Positions 8,114 through 19,994 of a DNA stretch of 64,000 bases are shown here, piece after piece. The notes under the pieces were generated by a model, which had not been told where the DNA came from, ran no database searches, and worked only from the letters and a program-made list of their open reading frames with translations. Source of the DNA: Actinomadura hibisca NBRC 15177. GTDB taxonomy: Bacteria > Actinomycetota > Actinomycetes > Streptosporangiales > Streptosporangiaceae. Location: positions 1-64,000 of the forward strand of contig NZ_BCRO01000031.1 of assembly GCF_001552635.1 (NCBI RefSeq). The letters are read 5' to 3'. The translations under genes and the position numbers were made by a program. Position 1 is the first letter of the stretch. Each line of letters starts with the position of its first letter.

Positions 8114-10000
8114 ATGATCCTCCGGCGCCCTTCCGCCGCGCCCGCCAACGGTGCCGGACGCACGGCCACCGCCACGCGGAGCGGACCCCCGCCGCTGGAA
8201 TCGCTCGACCCCCGGCGCCTGCGCGCCCTACCGGCGGCCGAACTGCCGCTGCTCGCCGAACGCATCCGGCGGTTCCTGGTGGCGAGGGTCTGCGCGACCG
8301 GCGGGCACCTGGGGCCGAACCTGGGCGTGGTCGAGCTGACGATGGCCCTGCACCGGGTGTTCGACTCGCCCCGCGACGCGCTCCTGTTCGACACCGGCCA
8401 CCAGTCCTACGTCCATAAGATCCTCACGGGCCGGGCGGGCGGCTTCGGCATGTTGCGGCAGCAGGGCGGCCTGTCGGGCTACCCCAGCAGGACCGAGTCC
8501 GAGCACGACTGGGTGGAGAACTCGCACGCCTCCACCGCGCTGGCCTACGCCGACGGCCTGGCCAAGGCGCTACGGCTGACCGGGGCGGCGGCCGACCGCA
8601 CCGTGCTCGCGGTCGTCGGGGACGGGGCCCTGACGGGCGGGGCCGCCTGGGAGGGGCTCAACAACATCGGCGCGGCCCCCGACCGCCCCGTGATCGTCGT
8701 GCTCAACGACAACGGCCGCTCCTACGCCCCGACCACCGGCGGGCTCGCCGCCCACCTCGCGGACCTGCGCGAACGGCTCGGCAGGCCGGGCGTCGCATCG
8801 CCGCCGACCGTCTTCGAGCAGTGCGGCCTGGCCTACCTCGGACCGGTCGACGGCCACGACATCGGCGCGCTGGAGGACGCCCTGCGCCAGGCGCGCGACC
8901 TGCGTCGGCCCGTCGTGGTGCACGTCCTCACCCGCAAGGGCCGCGGCTACGAACCGGCCGAACGCGACCGGGCCGACCACCTGCACGGCGTCGGCGTGCT
9001 GGACCCGGCGACCGGCCGCCCGATCGTGCCGGGAGCGCCTTCCTGGACGTCGGTCTTCGGGCGGGAGATGGCGCGGATCGGGGCCCGGCGTCCCGCGCTG
9101 GTGGCCGTCACCGCGGCGATGTTGCTGCCGGTCGGGCTCGGGCCGTTCGCCGAGGCGTTCCCCGACCGGGTCTATGACGTCGGCATCGCCGAGCAGCACG
9201 CGGTGGGCAGCGCCGCTGGCCTGGCGATGGGCGGGCTGCATCCGGTGGTGTGCCTGTACGGCACCTTCCTGAACCGCGCCGTCGACCAGCTCCTGATGGA
9301 CGTCGCCCTGCACCGGCTGCCGGTCACCTTCGTGCTGGACCGCGCCGGGATCACCGGCCCGGACGGGCCGTCCCACCACGGCGCGTGGGACATGGCGCTG
9401 CTCGGCGCCGTGCCGGGGCTGCGCATGGCCGCGCCGCGCGATCCCGTCCGGCTGTGCGAGCTGCTGGACGAGGCGATCGCCGACGACACCGGGCCCACCG
9501 CGATCCGCTTCCCCAAGGCGACCGCGAGCGTCGAGGTTCCGGCGCTGGCGCGCGTCGAAGACGTCGATGTGCTGCACCGCTCGCCACGCCGCCGCCAGGA
9601 CGTCCTGCTGGTGAGCATCAGTGCGATGGCCGAACGCTGCCTGGACGCGGCCGGGCTCCTGGAGCGGTACGGCCTTGGCACGACCGTCGTGGACCCGCGC
9701 TGGATCACGCCGGTCAACCCGTTCCTGCCCCGCCTGGCCGCCCGGCACCGGCTGGTGGTCACCGTCGAGGACGGCTGCCGCGCCGGTGGGGCCGGATCGT
9801 TGATCGCCCAAGCCTGCGTGGACGCCGCCTTCCCGGTCCCTGTCCTCAACCTGGGCCTGCCCCGCGAGTTCATCGGCGCAGGCGACCGGGAGGAGTTGCT
9901 CGACGAACACGGCCTGTCCGCCGAGCGCATCGCCGGGTCCGTGCTGGACGCCTGCGGCACGCTGTTCGACCCGGACGGTGCCGTGCCGATCGGTCGCTGA
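8114..10000 (+). CDS. dxs: 1-deoxy-D-xylulose-5-phosphate synthase
   Basis: This 628-residue TPP enzyme condenses pyruvate and glyceraldehyde 3-phosphate, the first step of the MEP isoprenoid pathway. The TPP/Mg motif begins GDGALTGG (Asp170) and continues to the LNDN segment. The pyrimidine-domain catalytic glutamate is Glu360 in [20 protein letters not shown]. The [10 protein letters not shown] and [15 protein letters not shown] segments are also Dxs hallmarks. Length fits the family. Because it lies beside a prenyl synthase and near a terpene cyclase and P450, it is probably a cluster-associated precursor-boosting copy rather than the only housekeeping dxs. GAGGAGG precedes the ATG. Confidence 0.95.
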   Translation: MILRRPSAAPANGAGRTATATRSGPPPLESLDPRRLRALPAAELPLLAERIRRFLVARVCATGGHLGPNLGVVELTMALHRVFDSPRDALLFDTGHQSYVHKILTGRAGGFGMLRQQGGLSGYPSRTESEHDWVENSHASTALAYADGLAKALRLTGAAADRTVLAVVGDGALTGGAAWEGLNNIGAAPDRPVIVVLNDNGRSYAPTTGGLAAHLADLRERLGRPGVASPPTVFEQCGLAYLGPVDGHDIGALEDALRQARDLRRPVVVHVLTRKGRGYEPAERDRADHLHGVGVLDPATGRPIVPGAPSWTSVFGREMARIGARRPALVAVTAAMLLPVGLGPFAEAFPDRVYDVGIAEQHAVGSAAGLAMGGLHPVVCLYGTFLNRAVDQLLMDVALHRLPVTFVLDRAGITGPDGPSHHGAWDMALLGAVPGLRMAAPRDPVRLCELLDEAIADDTGPTAIRFPKATASVEVPALARVEDVDVLHRSPRRRQDVLLVSISAMAERCLDAAGLLERYGLGTTVVDPRWITPVNPFLPRLAARHRLVVTVEDGCRAGGAGSLIAQACVDAAFPVPVLNLGLPREFIGAGDREELLDEHGLSAERIAGSVLDACGTLFDPDGAVPIGR

Positions 10001-10030
10001 CGCCACCCGGCAGCCCGCTCCGGGCGCGGG

Positions 10031-10357
10031 TCAGTGGGCGGAGCCGAGCTCGATGAACAGGACGCCCGCGATGATCAGGGCGATGCCCAGGCCCATCACC
10101 CTGGTGAGCGCCTCGCCGAACAGCACGCGGGACGCCAGCGCGGTCAGCGCGACCCCGACGGCGGACCAGATGCCGTACGCGACGCCGACCGCCAGGCCGC
10201 GGCCGAGGACGACGGTGAGCAGCACGAAGGCGGCCAGGTAGCCGACGCCCACGACCAGCAGCCAGCCCTTGCGCGCGCCGGGCTGGGACGCCATGCGCAG
10301 GGCCAGCGTCGCGGCGACTTCGGAGAGGATCGCGCCGGTGAGGAACAGCCAGGTCAT
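10031..10357 (-). CDS. SMR-family small multidrug efflux protein (downstream partner)
   Basis: This 108-residue four-helix membrane protein of the small multidrug resistance family keeps the essential glutamate in helix 1 (MTWLFLTGAILSEVAATLALR, Glu13). It also has the GVAYGIWSAVG helix-3 motif and the IIAGVLFIELGS helix 4. Its ATG overlaps the stop of the upstream SMR gene (ATGA, 10354-10357), the arrangement of obligate paired SMR proteins that act as hetero-oligomers. The frame continues further upstream, but the overlap and the homology set the start at 10357. Confidence 0.92.
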   Translation of the reverse strand: MTWLFLTGAILSEVAATLALRMASQPGARKGWLLVVGVGYLAAFVLLTVVLGRGLAVGVAYGIWSAVGVALTALASRVLFGEALTRVMGLGIALIIAGVLFIELGSAH

Positions 10358-10704
10358 GCGGGCTTTTCCGCTTCCGCACGTTGCGCCTGCTGGGAGCCGA
10401 GCTCGACGCACAGCACACCGGCGATGACCAGGACGATCCCCAGCCCCATGGTGGCGGTGAGCGGATCACCGAACAGGACGGCGGCCAGGATCGCGGTCAA
10501 GGCGACTCCGGTGGCGGCCCAGACGCCGTACGCGACACCGATGCCCAGGCCAGCGCGCAGGGCCAGGCTCAAAGCGCCGAACGCACCGAGATAGCCCACC
10601 GCGACCAGCGCGTACCAGGCGGGATGGTCGAGAGCCGCGCGGAGGGCCAGCGTGCCGCTCACTTCGAGCAGGATCGCCGCCAGCAGCGGCAGCCACTTCT
10701 TCAT
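10354..10704 (-). CDS. SMR-family small multidrug efflux protein (upstream partner)
   Basis: This 116-residue four-helix SMR protein has the helix-1 glutamate in MKKWLPLLAAILLEVSGTLALR, a helix-3 GVAYGVWAATG and a helix-4 IAGVLCVELGSQQ. It is the first gene of a translationally coupled pair with 10031-10357. Paired SMR proteins export cationic drugs or guanidinium-type compounds, but the substrate is not deducible here. A TetR gene is transcribed divergently from 10964, making that protein the likely repressor. ATG at 10704 is preferred over an earlier in-frame start because homology begins there. Confidence 0.9.
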   Translation of the reverse strand: MKKWLPLLAAILLEVSGTLALRAALDHPAWYALVAVGYLGAFGALSLALRAGLGIGVAYGVWAATGVALTAILAAVLFGDPLTATMGLGIVLVIAGVLCVELGSQQAQRAEAEKPA

Positions 10705-10912
10705 AGGGCGTCGCGGCACGGCGCGTCGTCCGGGGTCCACCGCCGGGCGTTCGATCTCACCCGCCTGACCTTACCGTCCGGAAGGTCGGGCGCACGGGCT
10801 CATGGCCGTCCCGCGACCGGCCGGGTGATGTGGAACGGCGGTCCCGGCGGACGCCGGACGCGCGGTTTGGCCGTCCGGTCCCCGCTCTGGCATCATAGGC
10901 AAATGGAACGAT

Positions 10913-10933
10913 GCTCCGATTAATGTGCGGAGC
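10913..10933. promoter_or_regulatory. Candidate TetR operator between SMR pair and TetR gene
   Basis: This is a 21-bp inverted repeat with perfect 6-bp arms: GCTCCG (10913-10918), a 9-nt AT-rich centre ATTAATGTG, and CGGAGC (10928-10933). It lies in the divergent intergenic region 30 bp before the TetR GTG. Its position and symmetry are those expected for an autoregulating TetR repressor, but binding is inferred. Confidence 0.5.
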
Positions 10934-10963
10934 GCCGGTCCGTCCGGAGAGGGGGCAGGCGCG

Positions 10964-11548
10964 GTGAGCGACAACGACGAGGGCACGGCGGCCCGGCCCA
11001 GGCGGGCGGACGCCCGGCGCAACCAGCAGGTCCTGCTGGACGCGGCCGCCGCCGTCTTCGTCGCCTCGGGCGTCGAGGCGCCGGTCCGCGACATCGCCGC
11101 CAAGGCCGGGGTCGGGATGGGCACCATCTACCGCCACTTCCCCACCCGCGCCGATCTCATCATCGCCGTCTACCGCCACCAGGTCGAAGCCTGCGCCGAG
11201 GCCGGGCCCGCCCTGCTGGAGAGCAGCGCGACGCCGCACGCCGCCCTGGCGCAGTGGATCGACCTGTTCGTGGACTTCCTGGTCACCAAGCACGGGCTCG
11301 CCGCCGCCCTGCAATCGGACGAGGCCGGTTTCGACGCCCTGCACGCCTCCTTCCTCGACCGCCTCGTGCCGGTGTGCACCGAACTGCTCGACGCCGCGGC
11401 CGAGGCCGGTGAGATCCGCTCCGACCTGACCGCCTACCAGCTCATGCGCGGCGTCGGGAACCTCTGCATCGGCGCGGACACCGACCCCCGCTACGACGCG
11501 CGCCGGCTGGTCGCGCTGCTCATCGCGGGGCTGCGCCAGCCGAACTGA
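10964..11548 (+). CDS. TetR/AcrR family transcriptional regulator
   Basis: This 194-residue TetR protein has an N-terminal HTH typical of the AcrR type (AAAVFVASGVEAPVRDIAAKAGVGMGTIYRHFPTRADLI). A C-terminal ligand domain of the actinobacterial type (VTKHGLAAALQSDEAGFDALHASFLDRL) follows. GTG at 10964 with GAGAGGGGG upstream is preferred over an earlier in-frame ATG. It is divergent from the SMR efflux pair and presumably represses it, relieved by a drug-like ligand. The 3' end converges on the UvrA-like gene with a hairpin between them. Confidence 0.9.
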   Translation: MSDNDEGTAARPRRADARRNQQVLLDAAAAVFVASGVEAPVRDIAAKAGVGMGTIYRHFPTRADLIIAVYRHQVEACAEAGPALLESSATPHAALAQWIDLFVDFLVTKHGLAAALQSDEAGFDALHASFLDRLVPVCTELLDAAAEAGEIRSDLTAYQLMRGVGNLCIGADTDPRYDARRLVALLIAGLRQPN

Positions 11549-11555
11549 CCGACCG

Positions 11556-11585
11556 GCCGGGCGGTCCGAAGTGGACCCGCCCGGC
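11556..11585. terminator. Hairpin terminator between TetR and UvrA-like genes
   Basis: A strong GC hairpin lies here: GCCGGGCGGTCC (11556-11567), a 5-nt loop GAAGT, and GGACCCGCCCGGC (11573-11585), with one bulged C. It sits in the 63-bp gap between convergent genes and can serve both strands. Confidence 0.6.
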
Positions 11586-11611
11586 GTAAGCACGTGCCCT
11601 CGGCGACGCCG

Positions 11612-13981
<2,370 letters not shown>

Positions 13982-14042
13982 CGTGTCTCCGTTGGTCTGC
14001 TCTGATCGGTTGCGAATACTACGGCGGGGCCGTCGGCTCTGG

Positions 14043-14525
14043 TCAGGCCAGCCAGCGGCCGTCGCGCATCAGGTCGCGGCCGGCCAGCTCGTCCTCCTCG
14101 CGCCACGCCTGGACGCGGCGCGGGGTGACGCGGAACCAGCGGTACGGCACGGCCGACGCGCGCGGGTCGAAGCCGGTGCGCGCGGCGAAACGGTCGCCCC
14201 GCTCCCGTGGCAGCGCGTCGATCCCGAGGACCTCGACCACGCCGTCGATCATGGTCACGTCGCGGGTGGGGCCGAGGCCTAGCCGGGCGGTGCCGGTGGC
14301 GGCGAGGTTGCGGCCGGTCGGGCTGCTCGCCGGGGTGGCGAGCAGCAGCGCCTCGCCGTCCCAGTCGAAGGACAGCGGGACCAGGTACGGCGCGCCGTCC
14401 GGGGAGGCGCTGGCCACCCAGAGGTCGACGTCGCGGGCGAGCCGGTGCTCGGTGTCGCGGCGGCGCTGAGCGCGGGACCGGGGAGCGGGCGTCGGGCCGT
14501 CGGCGGTGGTGTCGGTGTCGGTCAT
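14043..14525 (-). CDS. PPOX-fold (pyridoxamine phosphate oxidase-like) protein
   Basis: This 160-residue split-beta-barrel protein contains RDVDLWVASASPDGAPYLVPLSFDWDGEAL, the N-terminal barrel typical of pyridoxamine 5'-phosphate oxidase-like F420/flavin-binding proteins. The C-terminal strand is YRWFRVTPRRVQAWREEDEL. Such proteins bind FMN, F420 or heme, and the cofactor cannot be decided from this sequence. It precedes the UvrA-like gene on the same strand by 61 bp, so a two-gene transcript is likely. Confidence 0.78.
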   Translation of the reverse strand: MTDTDTTADGPTPAPRSRAQRRRDTEHRLARDVDLWVASASPDGAPYLVPLSFDWDGEALLLATPASSPTGRNLAATGTARLGLGPTRDVTMIDGVVEVLGIDALPRERGDRFAARTGFDPRASAVPYRWFRVTPRRVQAWREEDELAGRDLMRDGRWLA

Positions 14526-14959
14526 GGTCGCGGTCTTCCGATCGTTCAGCGCGGCTCGTTGACGCGGGCCGGGTCGCCCACCGGGCCGTCGTGCGGTGGG
14601 AAGCCTGCGTGGATGTCCATGACGATCACGTTAGGCCCGGCGCGACGACCTGCGCTTCTCGATTCCTGACCGGTCCGCGCGCTCCCTTCCTCGCGCCCGA
14701 GGAGCGGAGAGAGCGATCACATGGGGCGGAGTGATCCGTGACATCGGATGGCGATTCCGTTGCCGCAGGGCATCGATCGGTGCGTCATCTGTCGCCGGGA
14801 GTCGCGTGTGGCGTGCCGGTCGAGGGGGGCGGTAGGGGTTCTGTCGCCTTATAGGCACCTAGGCGCGTCATGGGGCATATGTAATAGTTCGACCGAAGAT
14901 CAGGGCGCGGCCCGTCGCGGCCCCGGACCTTCGTGTTCGCCGTCCACTCAGGAGCTGCC
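14526..14959. other. Intergenic region upstream of the P450 gene
   Basis: No convincing gene is present. A 24-codon minus-strand frame (14546-14620, starting MDIHAGFPPHDG) is open but lacks a ribosome site and is not called. The right half contains AT-rich patches (TATAGG near 14850, CATATGTAATAG near 14876) that probably include the promoter of the P450/terpene synthase operon. CAGGAGCTGCC precedes its GTG. Confidence 0.4.
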
Positions 14960-16351
14960 GTGACCATCACCAGCCATCACTCCGCGGCCTCCTTCGTGCC
15001 GCGCGGCCACGTGCTTCAGGTGCCGCTGCGCCGCCTGCTGGGAACCGCCCGCAAGCAGGGCGCGCTGGGCCTGATCGAGGGGCTGGGGGAACAGGCCGCG
15101 GGCGAGCTGGTGCAGCTGAAGCTGGGTCCGTTCAAGCCGTACCTGGCCTACCACCCCCTCCACCTGGAGCACCTGCTGCGCGCCAACGCCGCCAACTGGC
15201 CGCGCGGCGCGGCGATGTGGGACGCCCTGGGGCGGCTCACCGGCGAGGGCATCGGCGGCGAGGGGGCGCAGTGGCAGGCCAGCCGCCGGATCCTGCAACC
15301 GGCGTTCGCCGCCCGGCACGTCAAGGCCATGGGCGAGCAGATGGTCGCCTCGGTGAGCGGCGCGGTCCAGGACCTGGCGCGCCGGGTCGAGGCCGGGCGG
15401 CCCGTCGACGCCGGCGCGGAGATGACCGCGATCGTGCAGCGCGTCGTCGACCCGGTGTTCTTCGGGCAGCTCATCCCCGACGGCGAGGGCGGCCGGCTGG
15501 GGGCGGCGGTGGCGACGGCGATGCGGTCGTTGTTGTGGCGGATGGCGATGCCGGGGGTGCCGCACTGGGCGCCGCTCCCCGGCGACCGCCGGTTCCACCG
15601 CTCCACCCGCACGATCAAGCAGATCCTGGGCCCGGTCCTCACCCAGGCCCGCGCGCAGCCGGCCGACCAGCAGGGCCGGGACGTGGTGTCGATGCTGATG
15701 AACGGCCTCGGGGCCGACGACGCCGCGCTCACCGACGAGCAGATCATGCAGGACATCGTGGCGCTGTTCGTGGCCGGTTCCGAGAGCAGCGCGATCGCGC
15801 TGGTGTGGGCCTGGGTCGCGCTGGTCCAGCACCCGGAGGTGCACGCCGCCGTGCGCGAGGAGGTGGACCGGGTCCTGGGCGGCGGCGAGCTGCGCCCCGA
15901 GCACATCCGCCGCCTCCCCTACACCGGCAAGGTCGTCAAGGAGGTGCTGCGCCTGTACTCGGTCGCCTGGGCGGTCCCCCGCATCGCCGTCCAGGACGAC
16001 GAGGTCGGCGGTGTCCCGGTCCGGGCCGGGTCCACCCTGGTGATCTCCCCCTACCTGACCCACCGGCTGCCCGGCTACTGGCCCGACCCGCTGCGGTTCG
16101 ACCCCGAGCGTTTCGACGGCGACCAGGTCCGCGCGCGCATGGCCCTGCCCGGTGGCCCGCTGGCCTACCTGCCGTTCGGCGACGGCGCTCACGCGTGCCT
16201 GGGCGAGGGTTTCTTCCACCAGGAGGCGACGCTCGTGATGGCCGAGATGGTGCGGACCTTCGACATCGAGCTGGCCGCCCCGGTGCAGCCGTCGTTGTCC
16301 TTGACCATGCAGCCCCGCGATCCGGTCGGCCTGCTGCTGACCCGCCGCTGA
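14960..16351 (+). CDS. Cytochrome P450 (terpenoid-associated)
   Basis: This 463-residue class I-type bacterial P450 has an I-helix oxygen-activation motif AGSESSA (272-278) with Glu275 and Ser276. It also has a K-helix ExxR (Glu328, Arg331) and the heme-binding loop PFGDGAHACLGEG with Cys413 as thiolate ligand. The start is GTG 14960, with CAGGAG just upstream. The terpene synthase begins 63 bp downstream, so this P450 most likely oxidises its product. Ferredoxin and reductase partners are not in the window. An alternative view is that it belongs to the conservon-type genes that follow, since conservons often include a P450. Confidence 0.93.
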   Translation: MTITSHHSAASFVPRGHVLQVPLRRLLGTARKQGALGLIEGLGEQAAGELVQLKLGPFKPYLAYHPLHLEHLLRANAANWPRGAAMWDALGRLTGEGIGGEGAQWQASRRILQPAFAARHVKAMGEQMVASVSGAVQDLARRVEAGRPVDAGAEMTAIVQRVVDPVFFGQLIPDGEGGRLGAAVATAMRSLLWRMAMPGVPHWAPLPGDRRFHRSTRTIKQILGPVLTQARAQPADQQGRDVVSMLMNGLGADDAALTDEQIMQDIVALFVAGSESSAIALVWAWVALVQHPEVHAAVREEVDRVLGGGELRPEHIRRLPYTGKVVKEVLRLYSVAWAVPRIAVQDDEVGGVPVRAGSTLVISPYLTHRLPGYWPDPLRFDPERFDGDQVRARMALPGGPLAYLPFGDGAHACLGEGFFHQEATLVMAEMVRTFDIELAAPVQPSLSLTMQPRDPVGLLLTRR

Positions 16352-16414
16352 CCGACGCGGCCAGAGCCGCGGCGACCGTCGTGGCCGCGCGGCCGGTGAC
16401 CCCAGGGAGACCCG

Positions 16415-17308
16415 TTGCACGAGTTCGCGGACAACGCCGACGCACGCCAGGCTGACCGGGACATGCGCCTGCTGACGCAGATCGGGGAGGACCTGCACGC
16501 GCGCATGCGCGCCCACCCCGACCTTTTCCCGGAGCGGCCGCTGGGCACCGAACTGGCGGTCAAGCTGGCGCAGCCGCTTGCCTGGGGCGCCCCCTGGTGC
16601 AGCGCGGAGGAGCTGAGGCCCGCGGCCCGCGCCGCTCTGTGGATCTTCGCGCTGGACTGGATCGTGGACCACCAGGCCACCGAGGCCGGTCGGATCCTCC
16701 AGCTGGTCGACCAGTGCCTGGACGTCGCCGACGGCGCCGATCCCGCGAACTCCCTGGGCGCGCTGCTGGCCGAGGTGCGCGACGAACTCGCCGGTCACGA
16801 CGCCTTCGAACAACTACGGCCCCTGTGGCGCGCGGAGCTGGAACGCATGCTCCGCGCCATGGCCCGCGAATGGGACTGGAAGACCACCCTGGCGTCGTCC
16901 CCGCCCGGCGCACCCGCGCCGATCACGCTCGACCAGTACCTGGACAACGCCGCGAACTTCGGCTCGACCTGGGTCAACGTCTGCCACTGGATCCGCCAGG
17001 GCGACCCCGTCGCCCTGCGGCACCTGGCGGCCCTCGTGCCGCTCAGCGACACCGTCCAGCGGATGTTGCGGCTGTACAACGACCAGGCCACCCTGCACCG
17101 GGATCGCGGGTGGGGCGACCTCAACGCGCACATGATCGCCGATGCGGACCAGCTCGGACGGCGCCTCCGCGACCTCACCGACCGGTTCGAGCACGAGTGC
17201 GACGCCCTGCGCGCCGCCTGCCCGCACGAGGTCGACTACCTGAGCCGCCAGCTCGCCTTCAGCCGGGACTTCTACGGCGCGGGCAACGACTACTGGGGAC
17301 AGCTATGA
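16415..17308 (+). CDS. Class I terpene synthase with atypical metal-binding motifs
   Basis: This 297-residue all-helical terpene cyclase-like protein should ionise an isoprenyl diphosphate with Mg2+. Where bacterial enzymes have DDxxD, it has DWIVDH (Asp81, Asp85). The NSE motif (NDxxSxxxE) reads NDQATLHRD, Asn222 to Asp230, with Thr and Asp as conservative changes. Metal binding therefore seems retained in altered form, as in some bacterial diterpene cyclases. Substrate is unknown; C20 is a guess from the nearby prenyl synthase. The start is TTG at 16415 with AGGGAGA at 16404-16410; ATG 16463 is the alternative. It is co-oriented with the P450, 63 bp away. Confidence 0.82.
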   Translation: MHEFADNADARQADRDMRLLTQIGEDLHARMRAHPDLFPERPLGTELAVKLAQPLAWGAPWCSAEELRPAARAALWIFALDWIVDHQATEAGRILQLVDQCLDVADGADPANSLGALLAEVRDELAGHDAFEQLRPLWRAELERMLRAMAREWDWKTTLASSPPGAPAPITLDQYLDNAANFGSTWVNVCHWIRQGDPVALRHLAALVPLSDTVQRMLRLYNDQATLHRDRGWGDLNAHMIADADQLGRRLRDLTDRFEHECDALRAACPHEVDYLSRQLAFSRDFYGAGNDYWGQL

Positions 17309-17560
17309 CGCCGCCCGCCGGCCGGTCAACGCAAGTCCGGCGCGGCGGGCCGTGACCGGTCCAACGACCGGCGTTCTTTCCGGCGGTTAACGGGATGTTC
17401 GGTGATCAATACGAAACCGGCGTTGCTAAGGTGCTGCACGTGCAATCAGGCGTCCGGCCGCGTCCGTGACGGCCTGCTCTCCCCGAGCACGCCGTGCCGC
17501 GCCGGTGCCTGACCTTGCCGTCCCTGCTGCTCCCCCGGCCACCGCTAGGACGTTGCCCCG

Positions 17561-19981
17561 ATGCGCTTTCGCTCTCCCCCCGAATCTCGCCGGATCCGGC
17601 TGAGGTTCAAGATCACCTCAGTGCTGGTCTCGCTGGTCCTGTTGTGGGGGTTCGCCGCCTGGGTGACCGTCGGCGACGGCTGGAACCTGCTCCAGGCCGC
17701 CGCGCGCGACGAGACCGCCGGGCGTCCCTCCAAGACGCTGATCAGCACGCTCCAGGACGAGCGGCGGGCGGCGCTGGCCAACCTGGGCGCCCGCCGCCGC
17801 GGTGGCATGGCGCCGGGGCTGGCCGCCCAGCAGGCCCGCACCGACGAGGCGATCATCGTGTGGCGGCGCAGCGCGCACCAGGCCGAGGGCAAGAAGATCA
17901 AGGCCGCCGTCCGGCTGACCGACCAGCGGCTGCGCACCCTCGGCGCGGCCCGCGCGGCCGCCGCCTCCGCCGCCACCGACCGGGACGCGGCGGCCCGCCC
18001 CTACAACGACATCATCGACGCGGCCTTCGCCATCACCAGCGCCAACGCCGAGCTGGACGACCTGGACGTCAGCGCCGACGGCCGCGCCCTGATCGCCCTG
18101 ACCCGCGCCCGGGAGCTGCTGTCGCGCGAGGACGCCTACCTGGCGAGCGTGATCGGCGAGGGCCGCTTCGGTCCCGGCGAGCTCGTCGCGTTCGGGCAGG
18201 CCGTGGGGATCACCCGGCACGCGCTCCAGGAGGTCTCCGGCCAGTTGCCGCCCGACGACCAGCAGCGCCTGCGCTCCCTCATGCAGAGCTCGGTGTACAC
18301 CCAGCTACGCGGCGTGGAGGACCGGGTGCTGCAGCAGCCGGTCCGGGCCAGGGCCAAGACCAAGCCGACCGTGGGCGTGACGGCCCTCCAGTGGCAGGCG
18401 GCCACCCGCCCGGTGCTGACCCGGCTGGACGAGACCATCGACGTCGGCGGTGACGCGGTCGTCGAGCGCGCCACGCCGGTCGGCTACGGCGTGCTGGTGC
18501 GCCTGGTGATCGTGGCGGGCCTCGGCCTGCTGGCCGTGGTCACCTCCATCGTGCTGGCCTTCACCACCAGCCGCACCCTGCTGCGCCAGCTGCACCGGCT
18601 CCAGATCGCCGCGACGGAGCTGGCCGAGCACAGCCTGCCCACCCTCATGGAGCGCCTCAGCCGCGGCGAGAAGGTCGACGTGGCCGCCGAGGCCCCGCCG
18701 CTGGCCTTCGGCGACGACGAGATCGGCCGGGTCGGCCAGGCGTTCAACCAGGTCCGGGGGTCCGCGATCGCCGCGGCCGTCAAGCAGGCGGAGCTGCGCC
18801 AGGGCTCGGCCAAGGTCCAGGCCCAGCTGGCCCGGCGGACCCAGTCGCTGGTGGTCCAGGCCCACAAGCACCTCGACGAGCTGGAGCGGCGCGAGGACCT
18901 GGCCGACCAGCAGGAGCTGTACGGCAAGGTCGTCAAGGTCGACGAGATCGTCACCCGCCTGGGCCGGCAGGCCGTGAACGCCCTGGTGGCGACGGGCGAG
19001 GTGAAGCACCAGAGTTCGCGGCGCCCGCTGCCGCTGCTGGACGTCATCCGCGCGGCGATGGGCGCGGTCGAGGGGTACGAGCGCATCCAGCTGACCCACG
19101 TCGAGACGCGCTGGCTGAACGGGCGGGCCTACGACCTGCCCAACCTGTTCGCCGCGCTGCTGGAGAACGCGCTCAGCTACAGCCAGCCCGACACCAGCGT
19201 CACCATCACCACCACCACGACCGCCAACGGGCTCGCCGTGGAGATCCAGGACAAGGGCCTGGGCATGTCCTCCGAGCAGCTGGCCCGCGCGAACCAGATC
19301 CTGGCCTCGCCCCCGCCGTTCGACGCCGTCGGCGGCGGGCAGCTCGGCCACCTGGTGGTGGGCATGATCGCGCAGCGGCACGGCATCACCGTCACCCTCC
19401 AGCCCTCGGCCTACGGCGGCGTCCAGGCGGTGGTGCTGCTGCCCAACAAGCTGTTCGAGCAGGACCCGCCGCAGACGCGCGACCGCTCGGGCCTGCGGAA
19501 CCTGGGGACCGCACCGCTCGCGGAACGGCCGTCGTCCCCGCCCCAAGGACCGCGCCGCCTGGCCCCCGTGGCCGTGCTGCCCGACACCGAAGAGGCGGCC
19601 CCGGCCGACGAGCAGGCCGCGGACGACCAGCGTCCCTCCATCGACACCGGCCCCCGCCCCGTCCAGGTCGCGGCGCCGATCCGCCCGGTCGAGGACGCCG
19701 CCCCCGAGCGCGCCGTCCCCCCGGCCCGGCAGCAGACGCCGGGCGGCCTGCCGATGCGGACGCCGCAGGCCAGCCTCGCGCCGCAGCTCCAGACCAACGT
19801 GTCGCTGGACGAGCTGCCCGAGGCGGACTCCGTCGTCGCCGGGCGTTCCCCCGAGGACGTCCGGTCCACCATGAGCGCTTTCCAGCGCGGCACCCAGCAG
19901 GGCCGCGCGGACGCCTCGCAGGGGACCGACGAGACCGGTGAAGGCGTCCAGCAGGATCCCGGCCCCGGCGACGACCGGTAG
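17561..19981 (+). CDS. Conservon-type (CvnA-like) membrane sensor kinase, phospho-acceptor His replaced
   Basis: This 806-residue sensor has a first membrane helix (about 17-40), a nitrate-sensor-like extracytoplasmic helical domain (RPSKTLISTLQDERRAALANL onward) and a second helix (about 308-333). A HAMP region follows, then a HATPase domain with ENALSYSQP N-box, DKGLGMS and GQLGHLVVGMIAQRHG. The tail of about 160 residues is Pro/Ala-rich and disordered. In conservon kinases the dimerisation helix normally reads LDHLATRMRRN; here the matching segment is VDEIVTRLGRQ, with Glu462 at the histidine position. ATP binding may persist without autophosphorylation. The DUF742 gene follows in 13 bp. 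Confidence 0.85.
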   Translation: MRFRSPPESRRIRLRFKITSVLVSLVLLWGFAAWVTVGDGWNLLQAAARDETAGRPSKTLISTLQDERRAALANLGARRRGGMAPGLAAQQARTDEAIIVWRRSAHQAEGKKIKAAVRLTDQRLRTLGAARAAAASAATDRDAAARPYNDIIDAAFAITSANAELDDLDVSADGRALIALTRARELLSREDAYLASVIGEGRFGPGELVAFGQAVGITRHALQEVSGQLPPDDQQRLRSLMQSSVYTQLRGVEDRVLQQPVRARAKTKPTVGVTALQWQAATRPVLTRLDETIDVGGDAVVERATPVGYGVLVRLVIVAGLGLLAVVTSIVLAFTTSRTLLRQLHRLQIAATELAEHSLPTLMERLSRGEKVDVAAEAPPLAFGDDEIGRVGQAFNQVRGSAIAAAVKQAELRQGSAKVQAQLARRTQSLVVQAHKHLDELERREDLADQQELYGKVVKVDEIVTRLGRQAVNALVATGEVKHQSSRRPLPLLDVIRAAMGAVEGYERIQLTHVETRWLNGRAYDLPNLFAALLENALSYSQPDTSVTITTTTTANGLAVEIQDKGLGMSSEQLARANQILASPPPFDAVGGGQLGHLVVGMIAQRHGITVTLQPSAYGGVQAVVLLPNKLFEQDPPQTRDRSGLRNLGTAPLAERPSSPPQGPRRLAPVAVLPDTEEAAPADEQAADDQRPSIDTGPRPVQVAAPIRPVEDAAPERAVPPARQQTPGGLPMRTPQASLAPQLQTNVSLDELPEADSVVAGRSPEDVRSTMSAFQRGTQQGRADASQGTDETGEGVQQDPGPGDDR

Positions 19982-19994
19982 GCGGGCCGTTCCC

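Noticed and set aside
14546..14620. A 24-codon minus-strand ORF (MDIHAGFPPHDG...) upstream of the PPOX gene
   Set aside because: No ribosome site and no evidence of conservation from one sequence. It could be a leader peptide, but I cannot support it.
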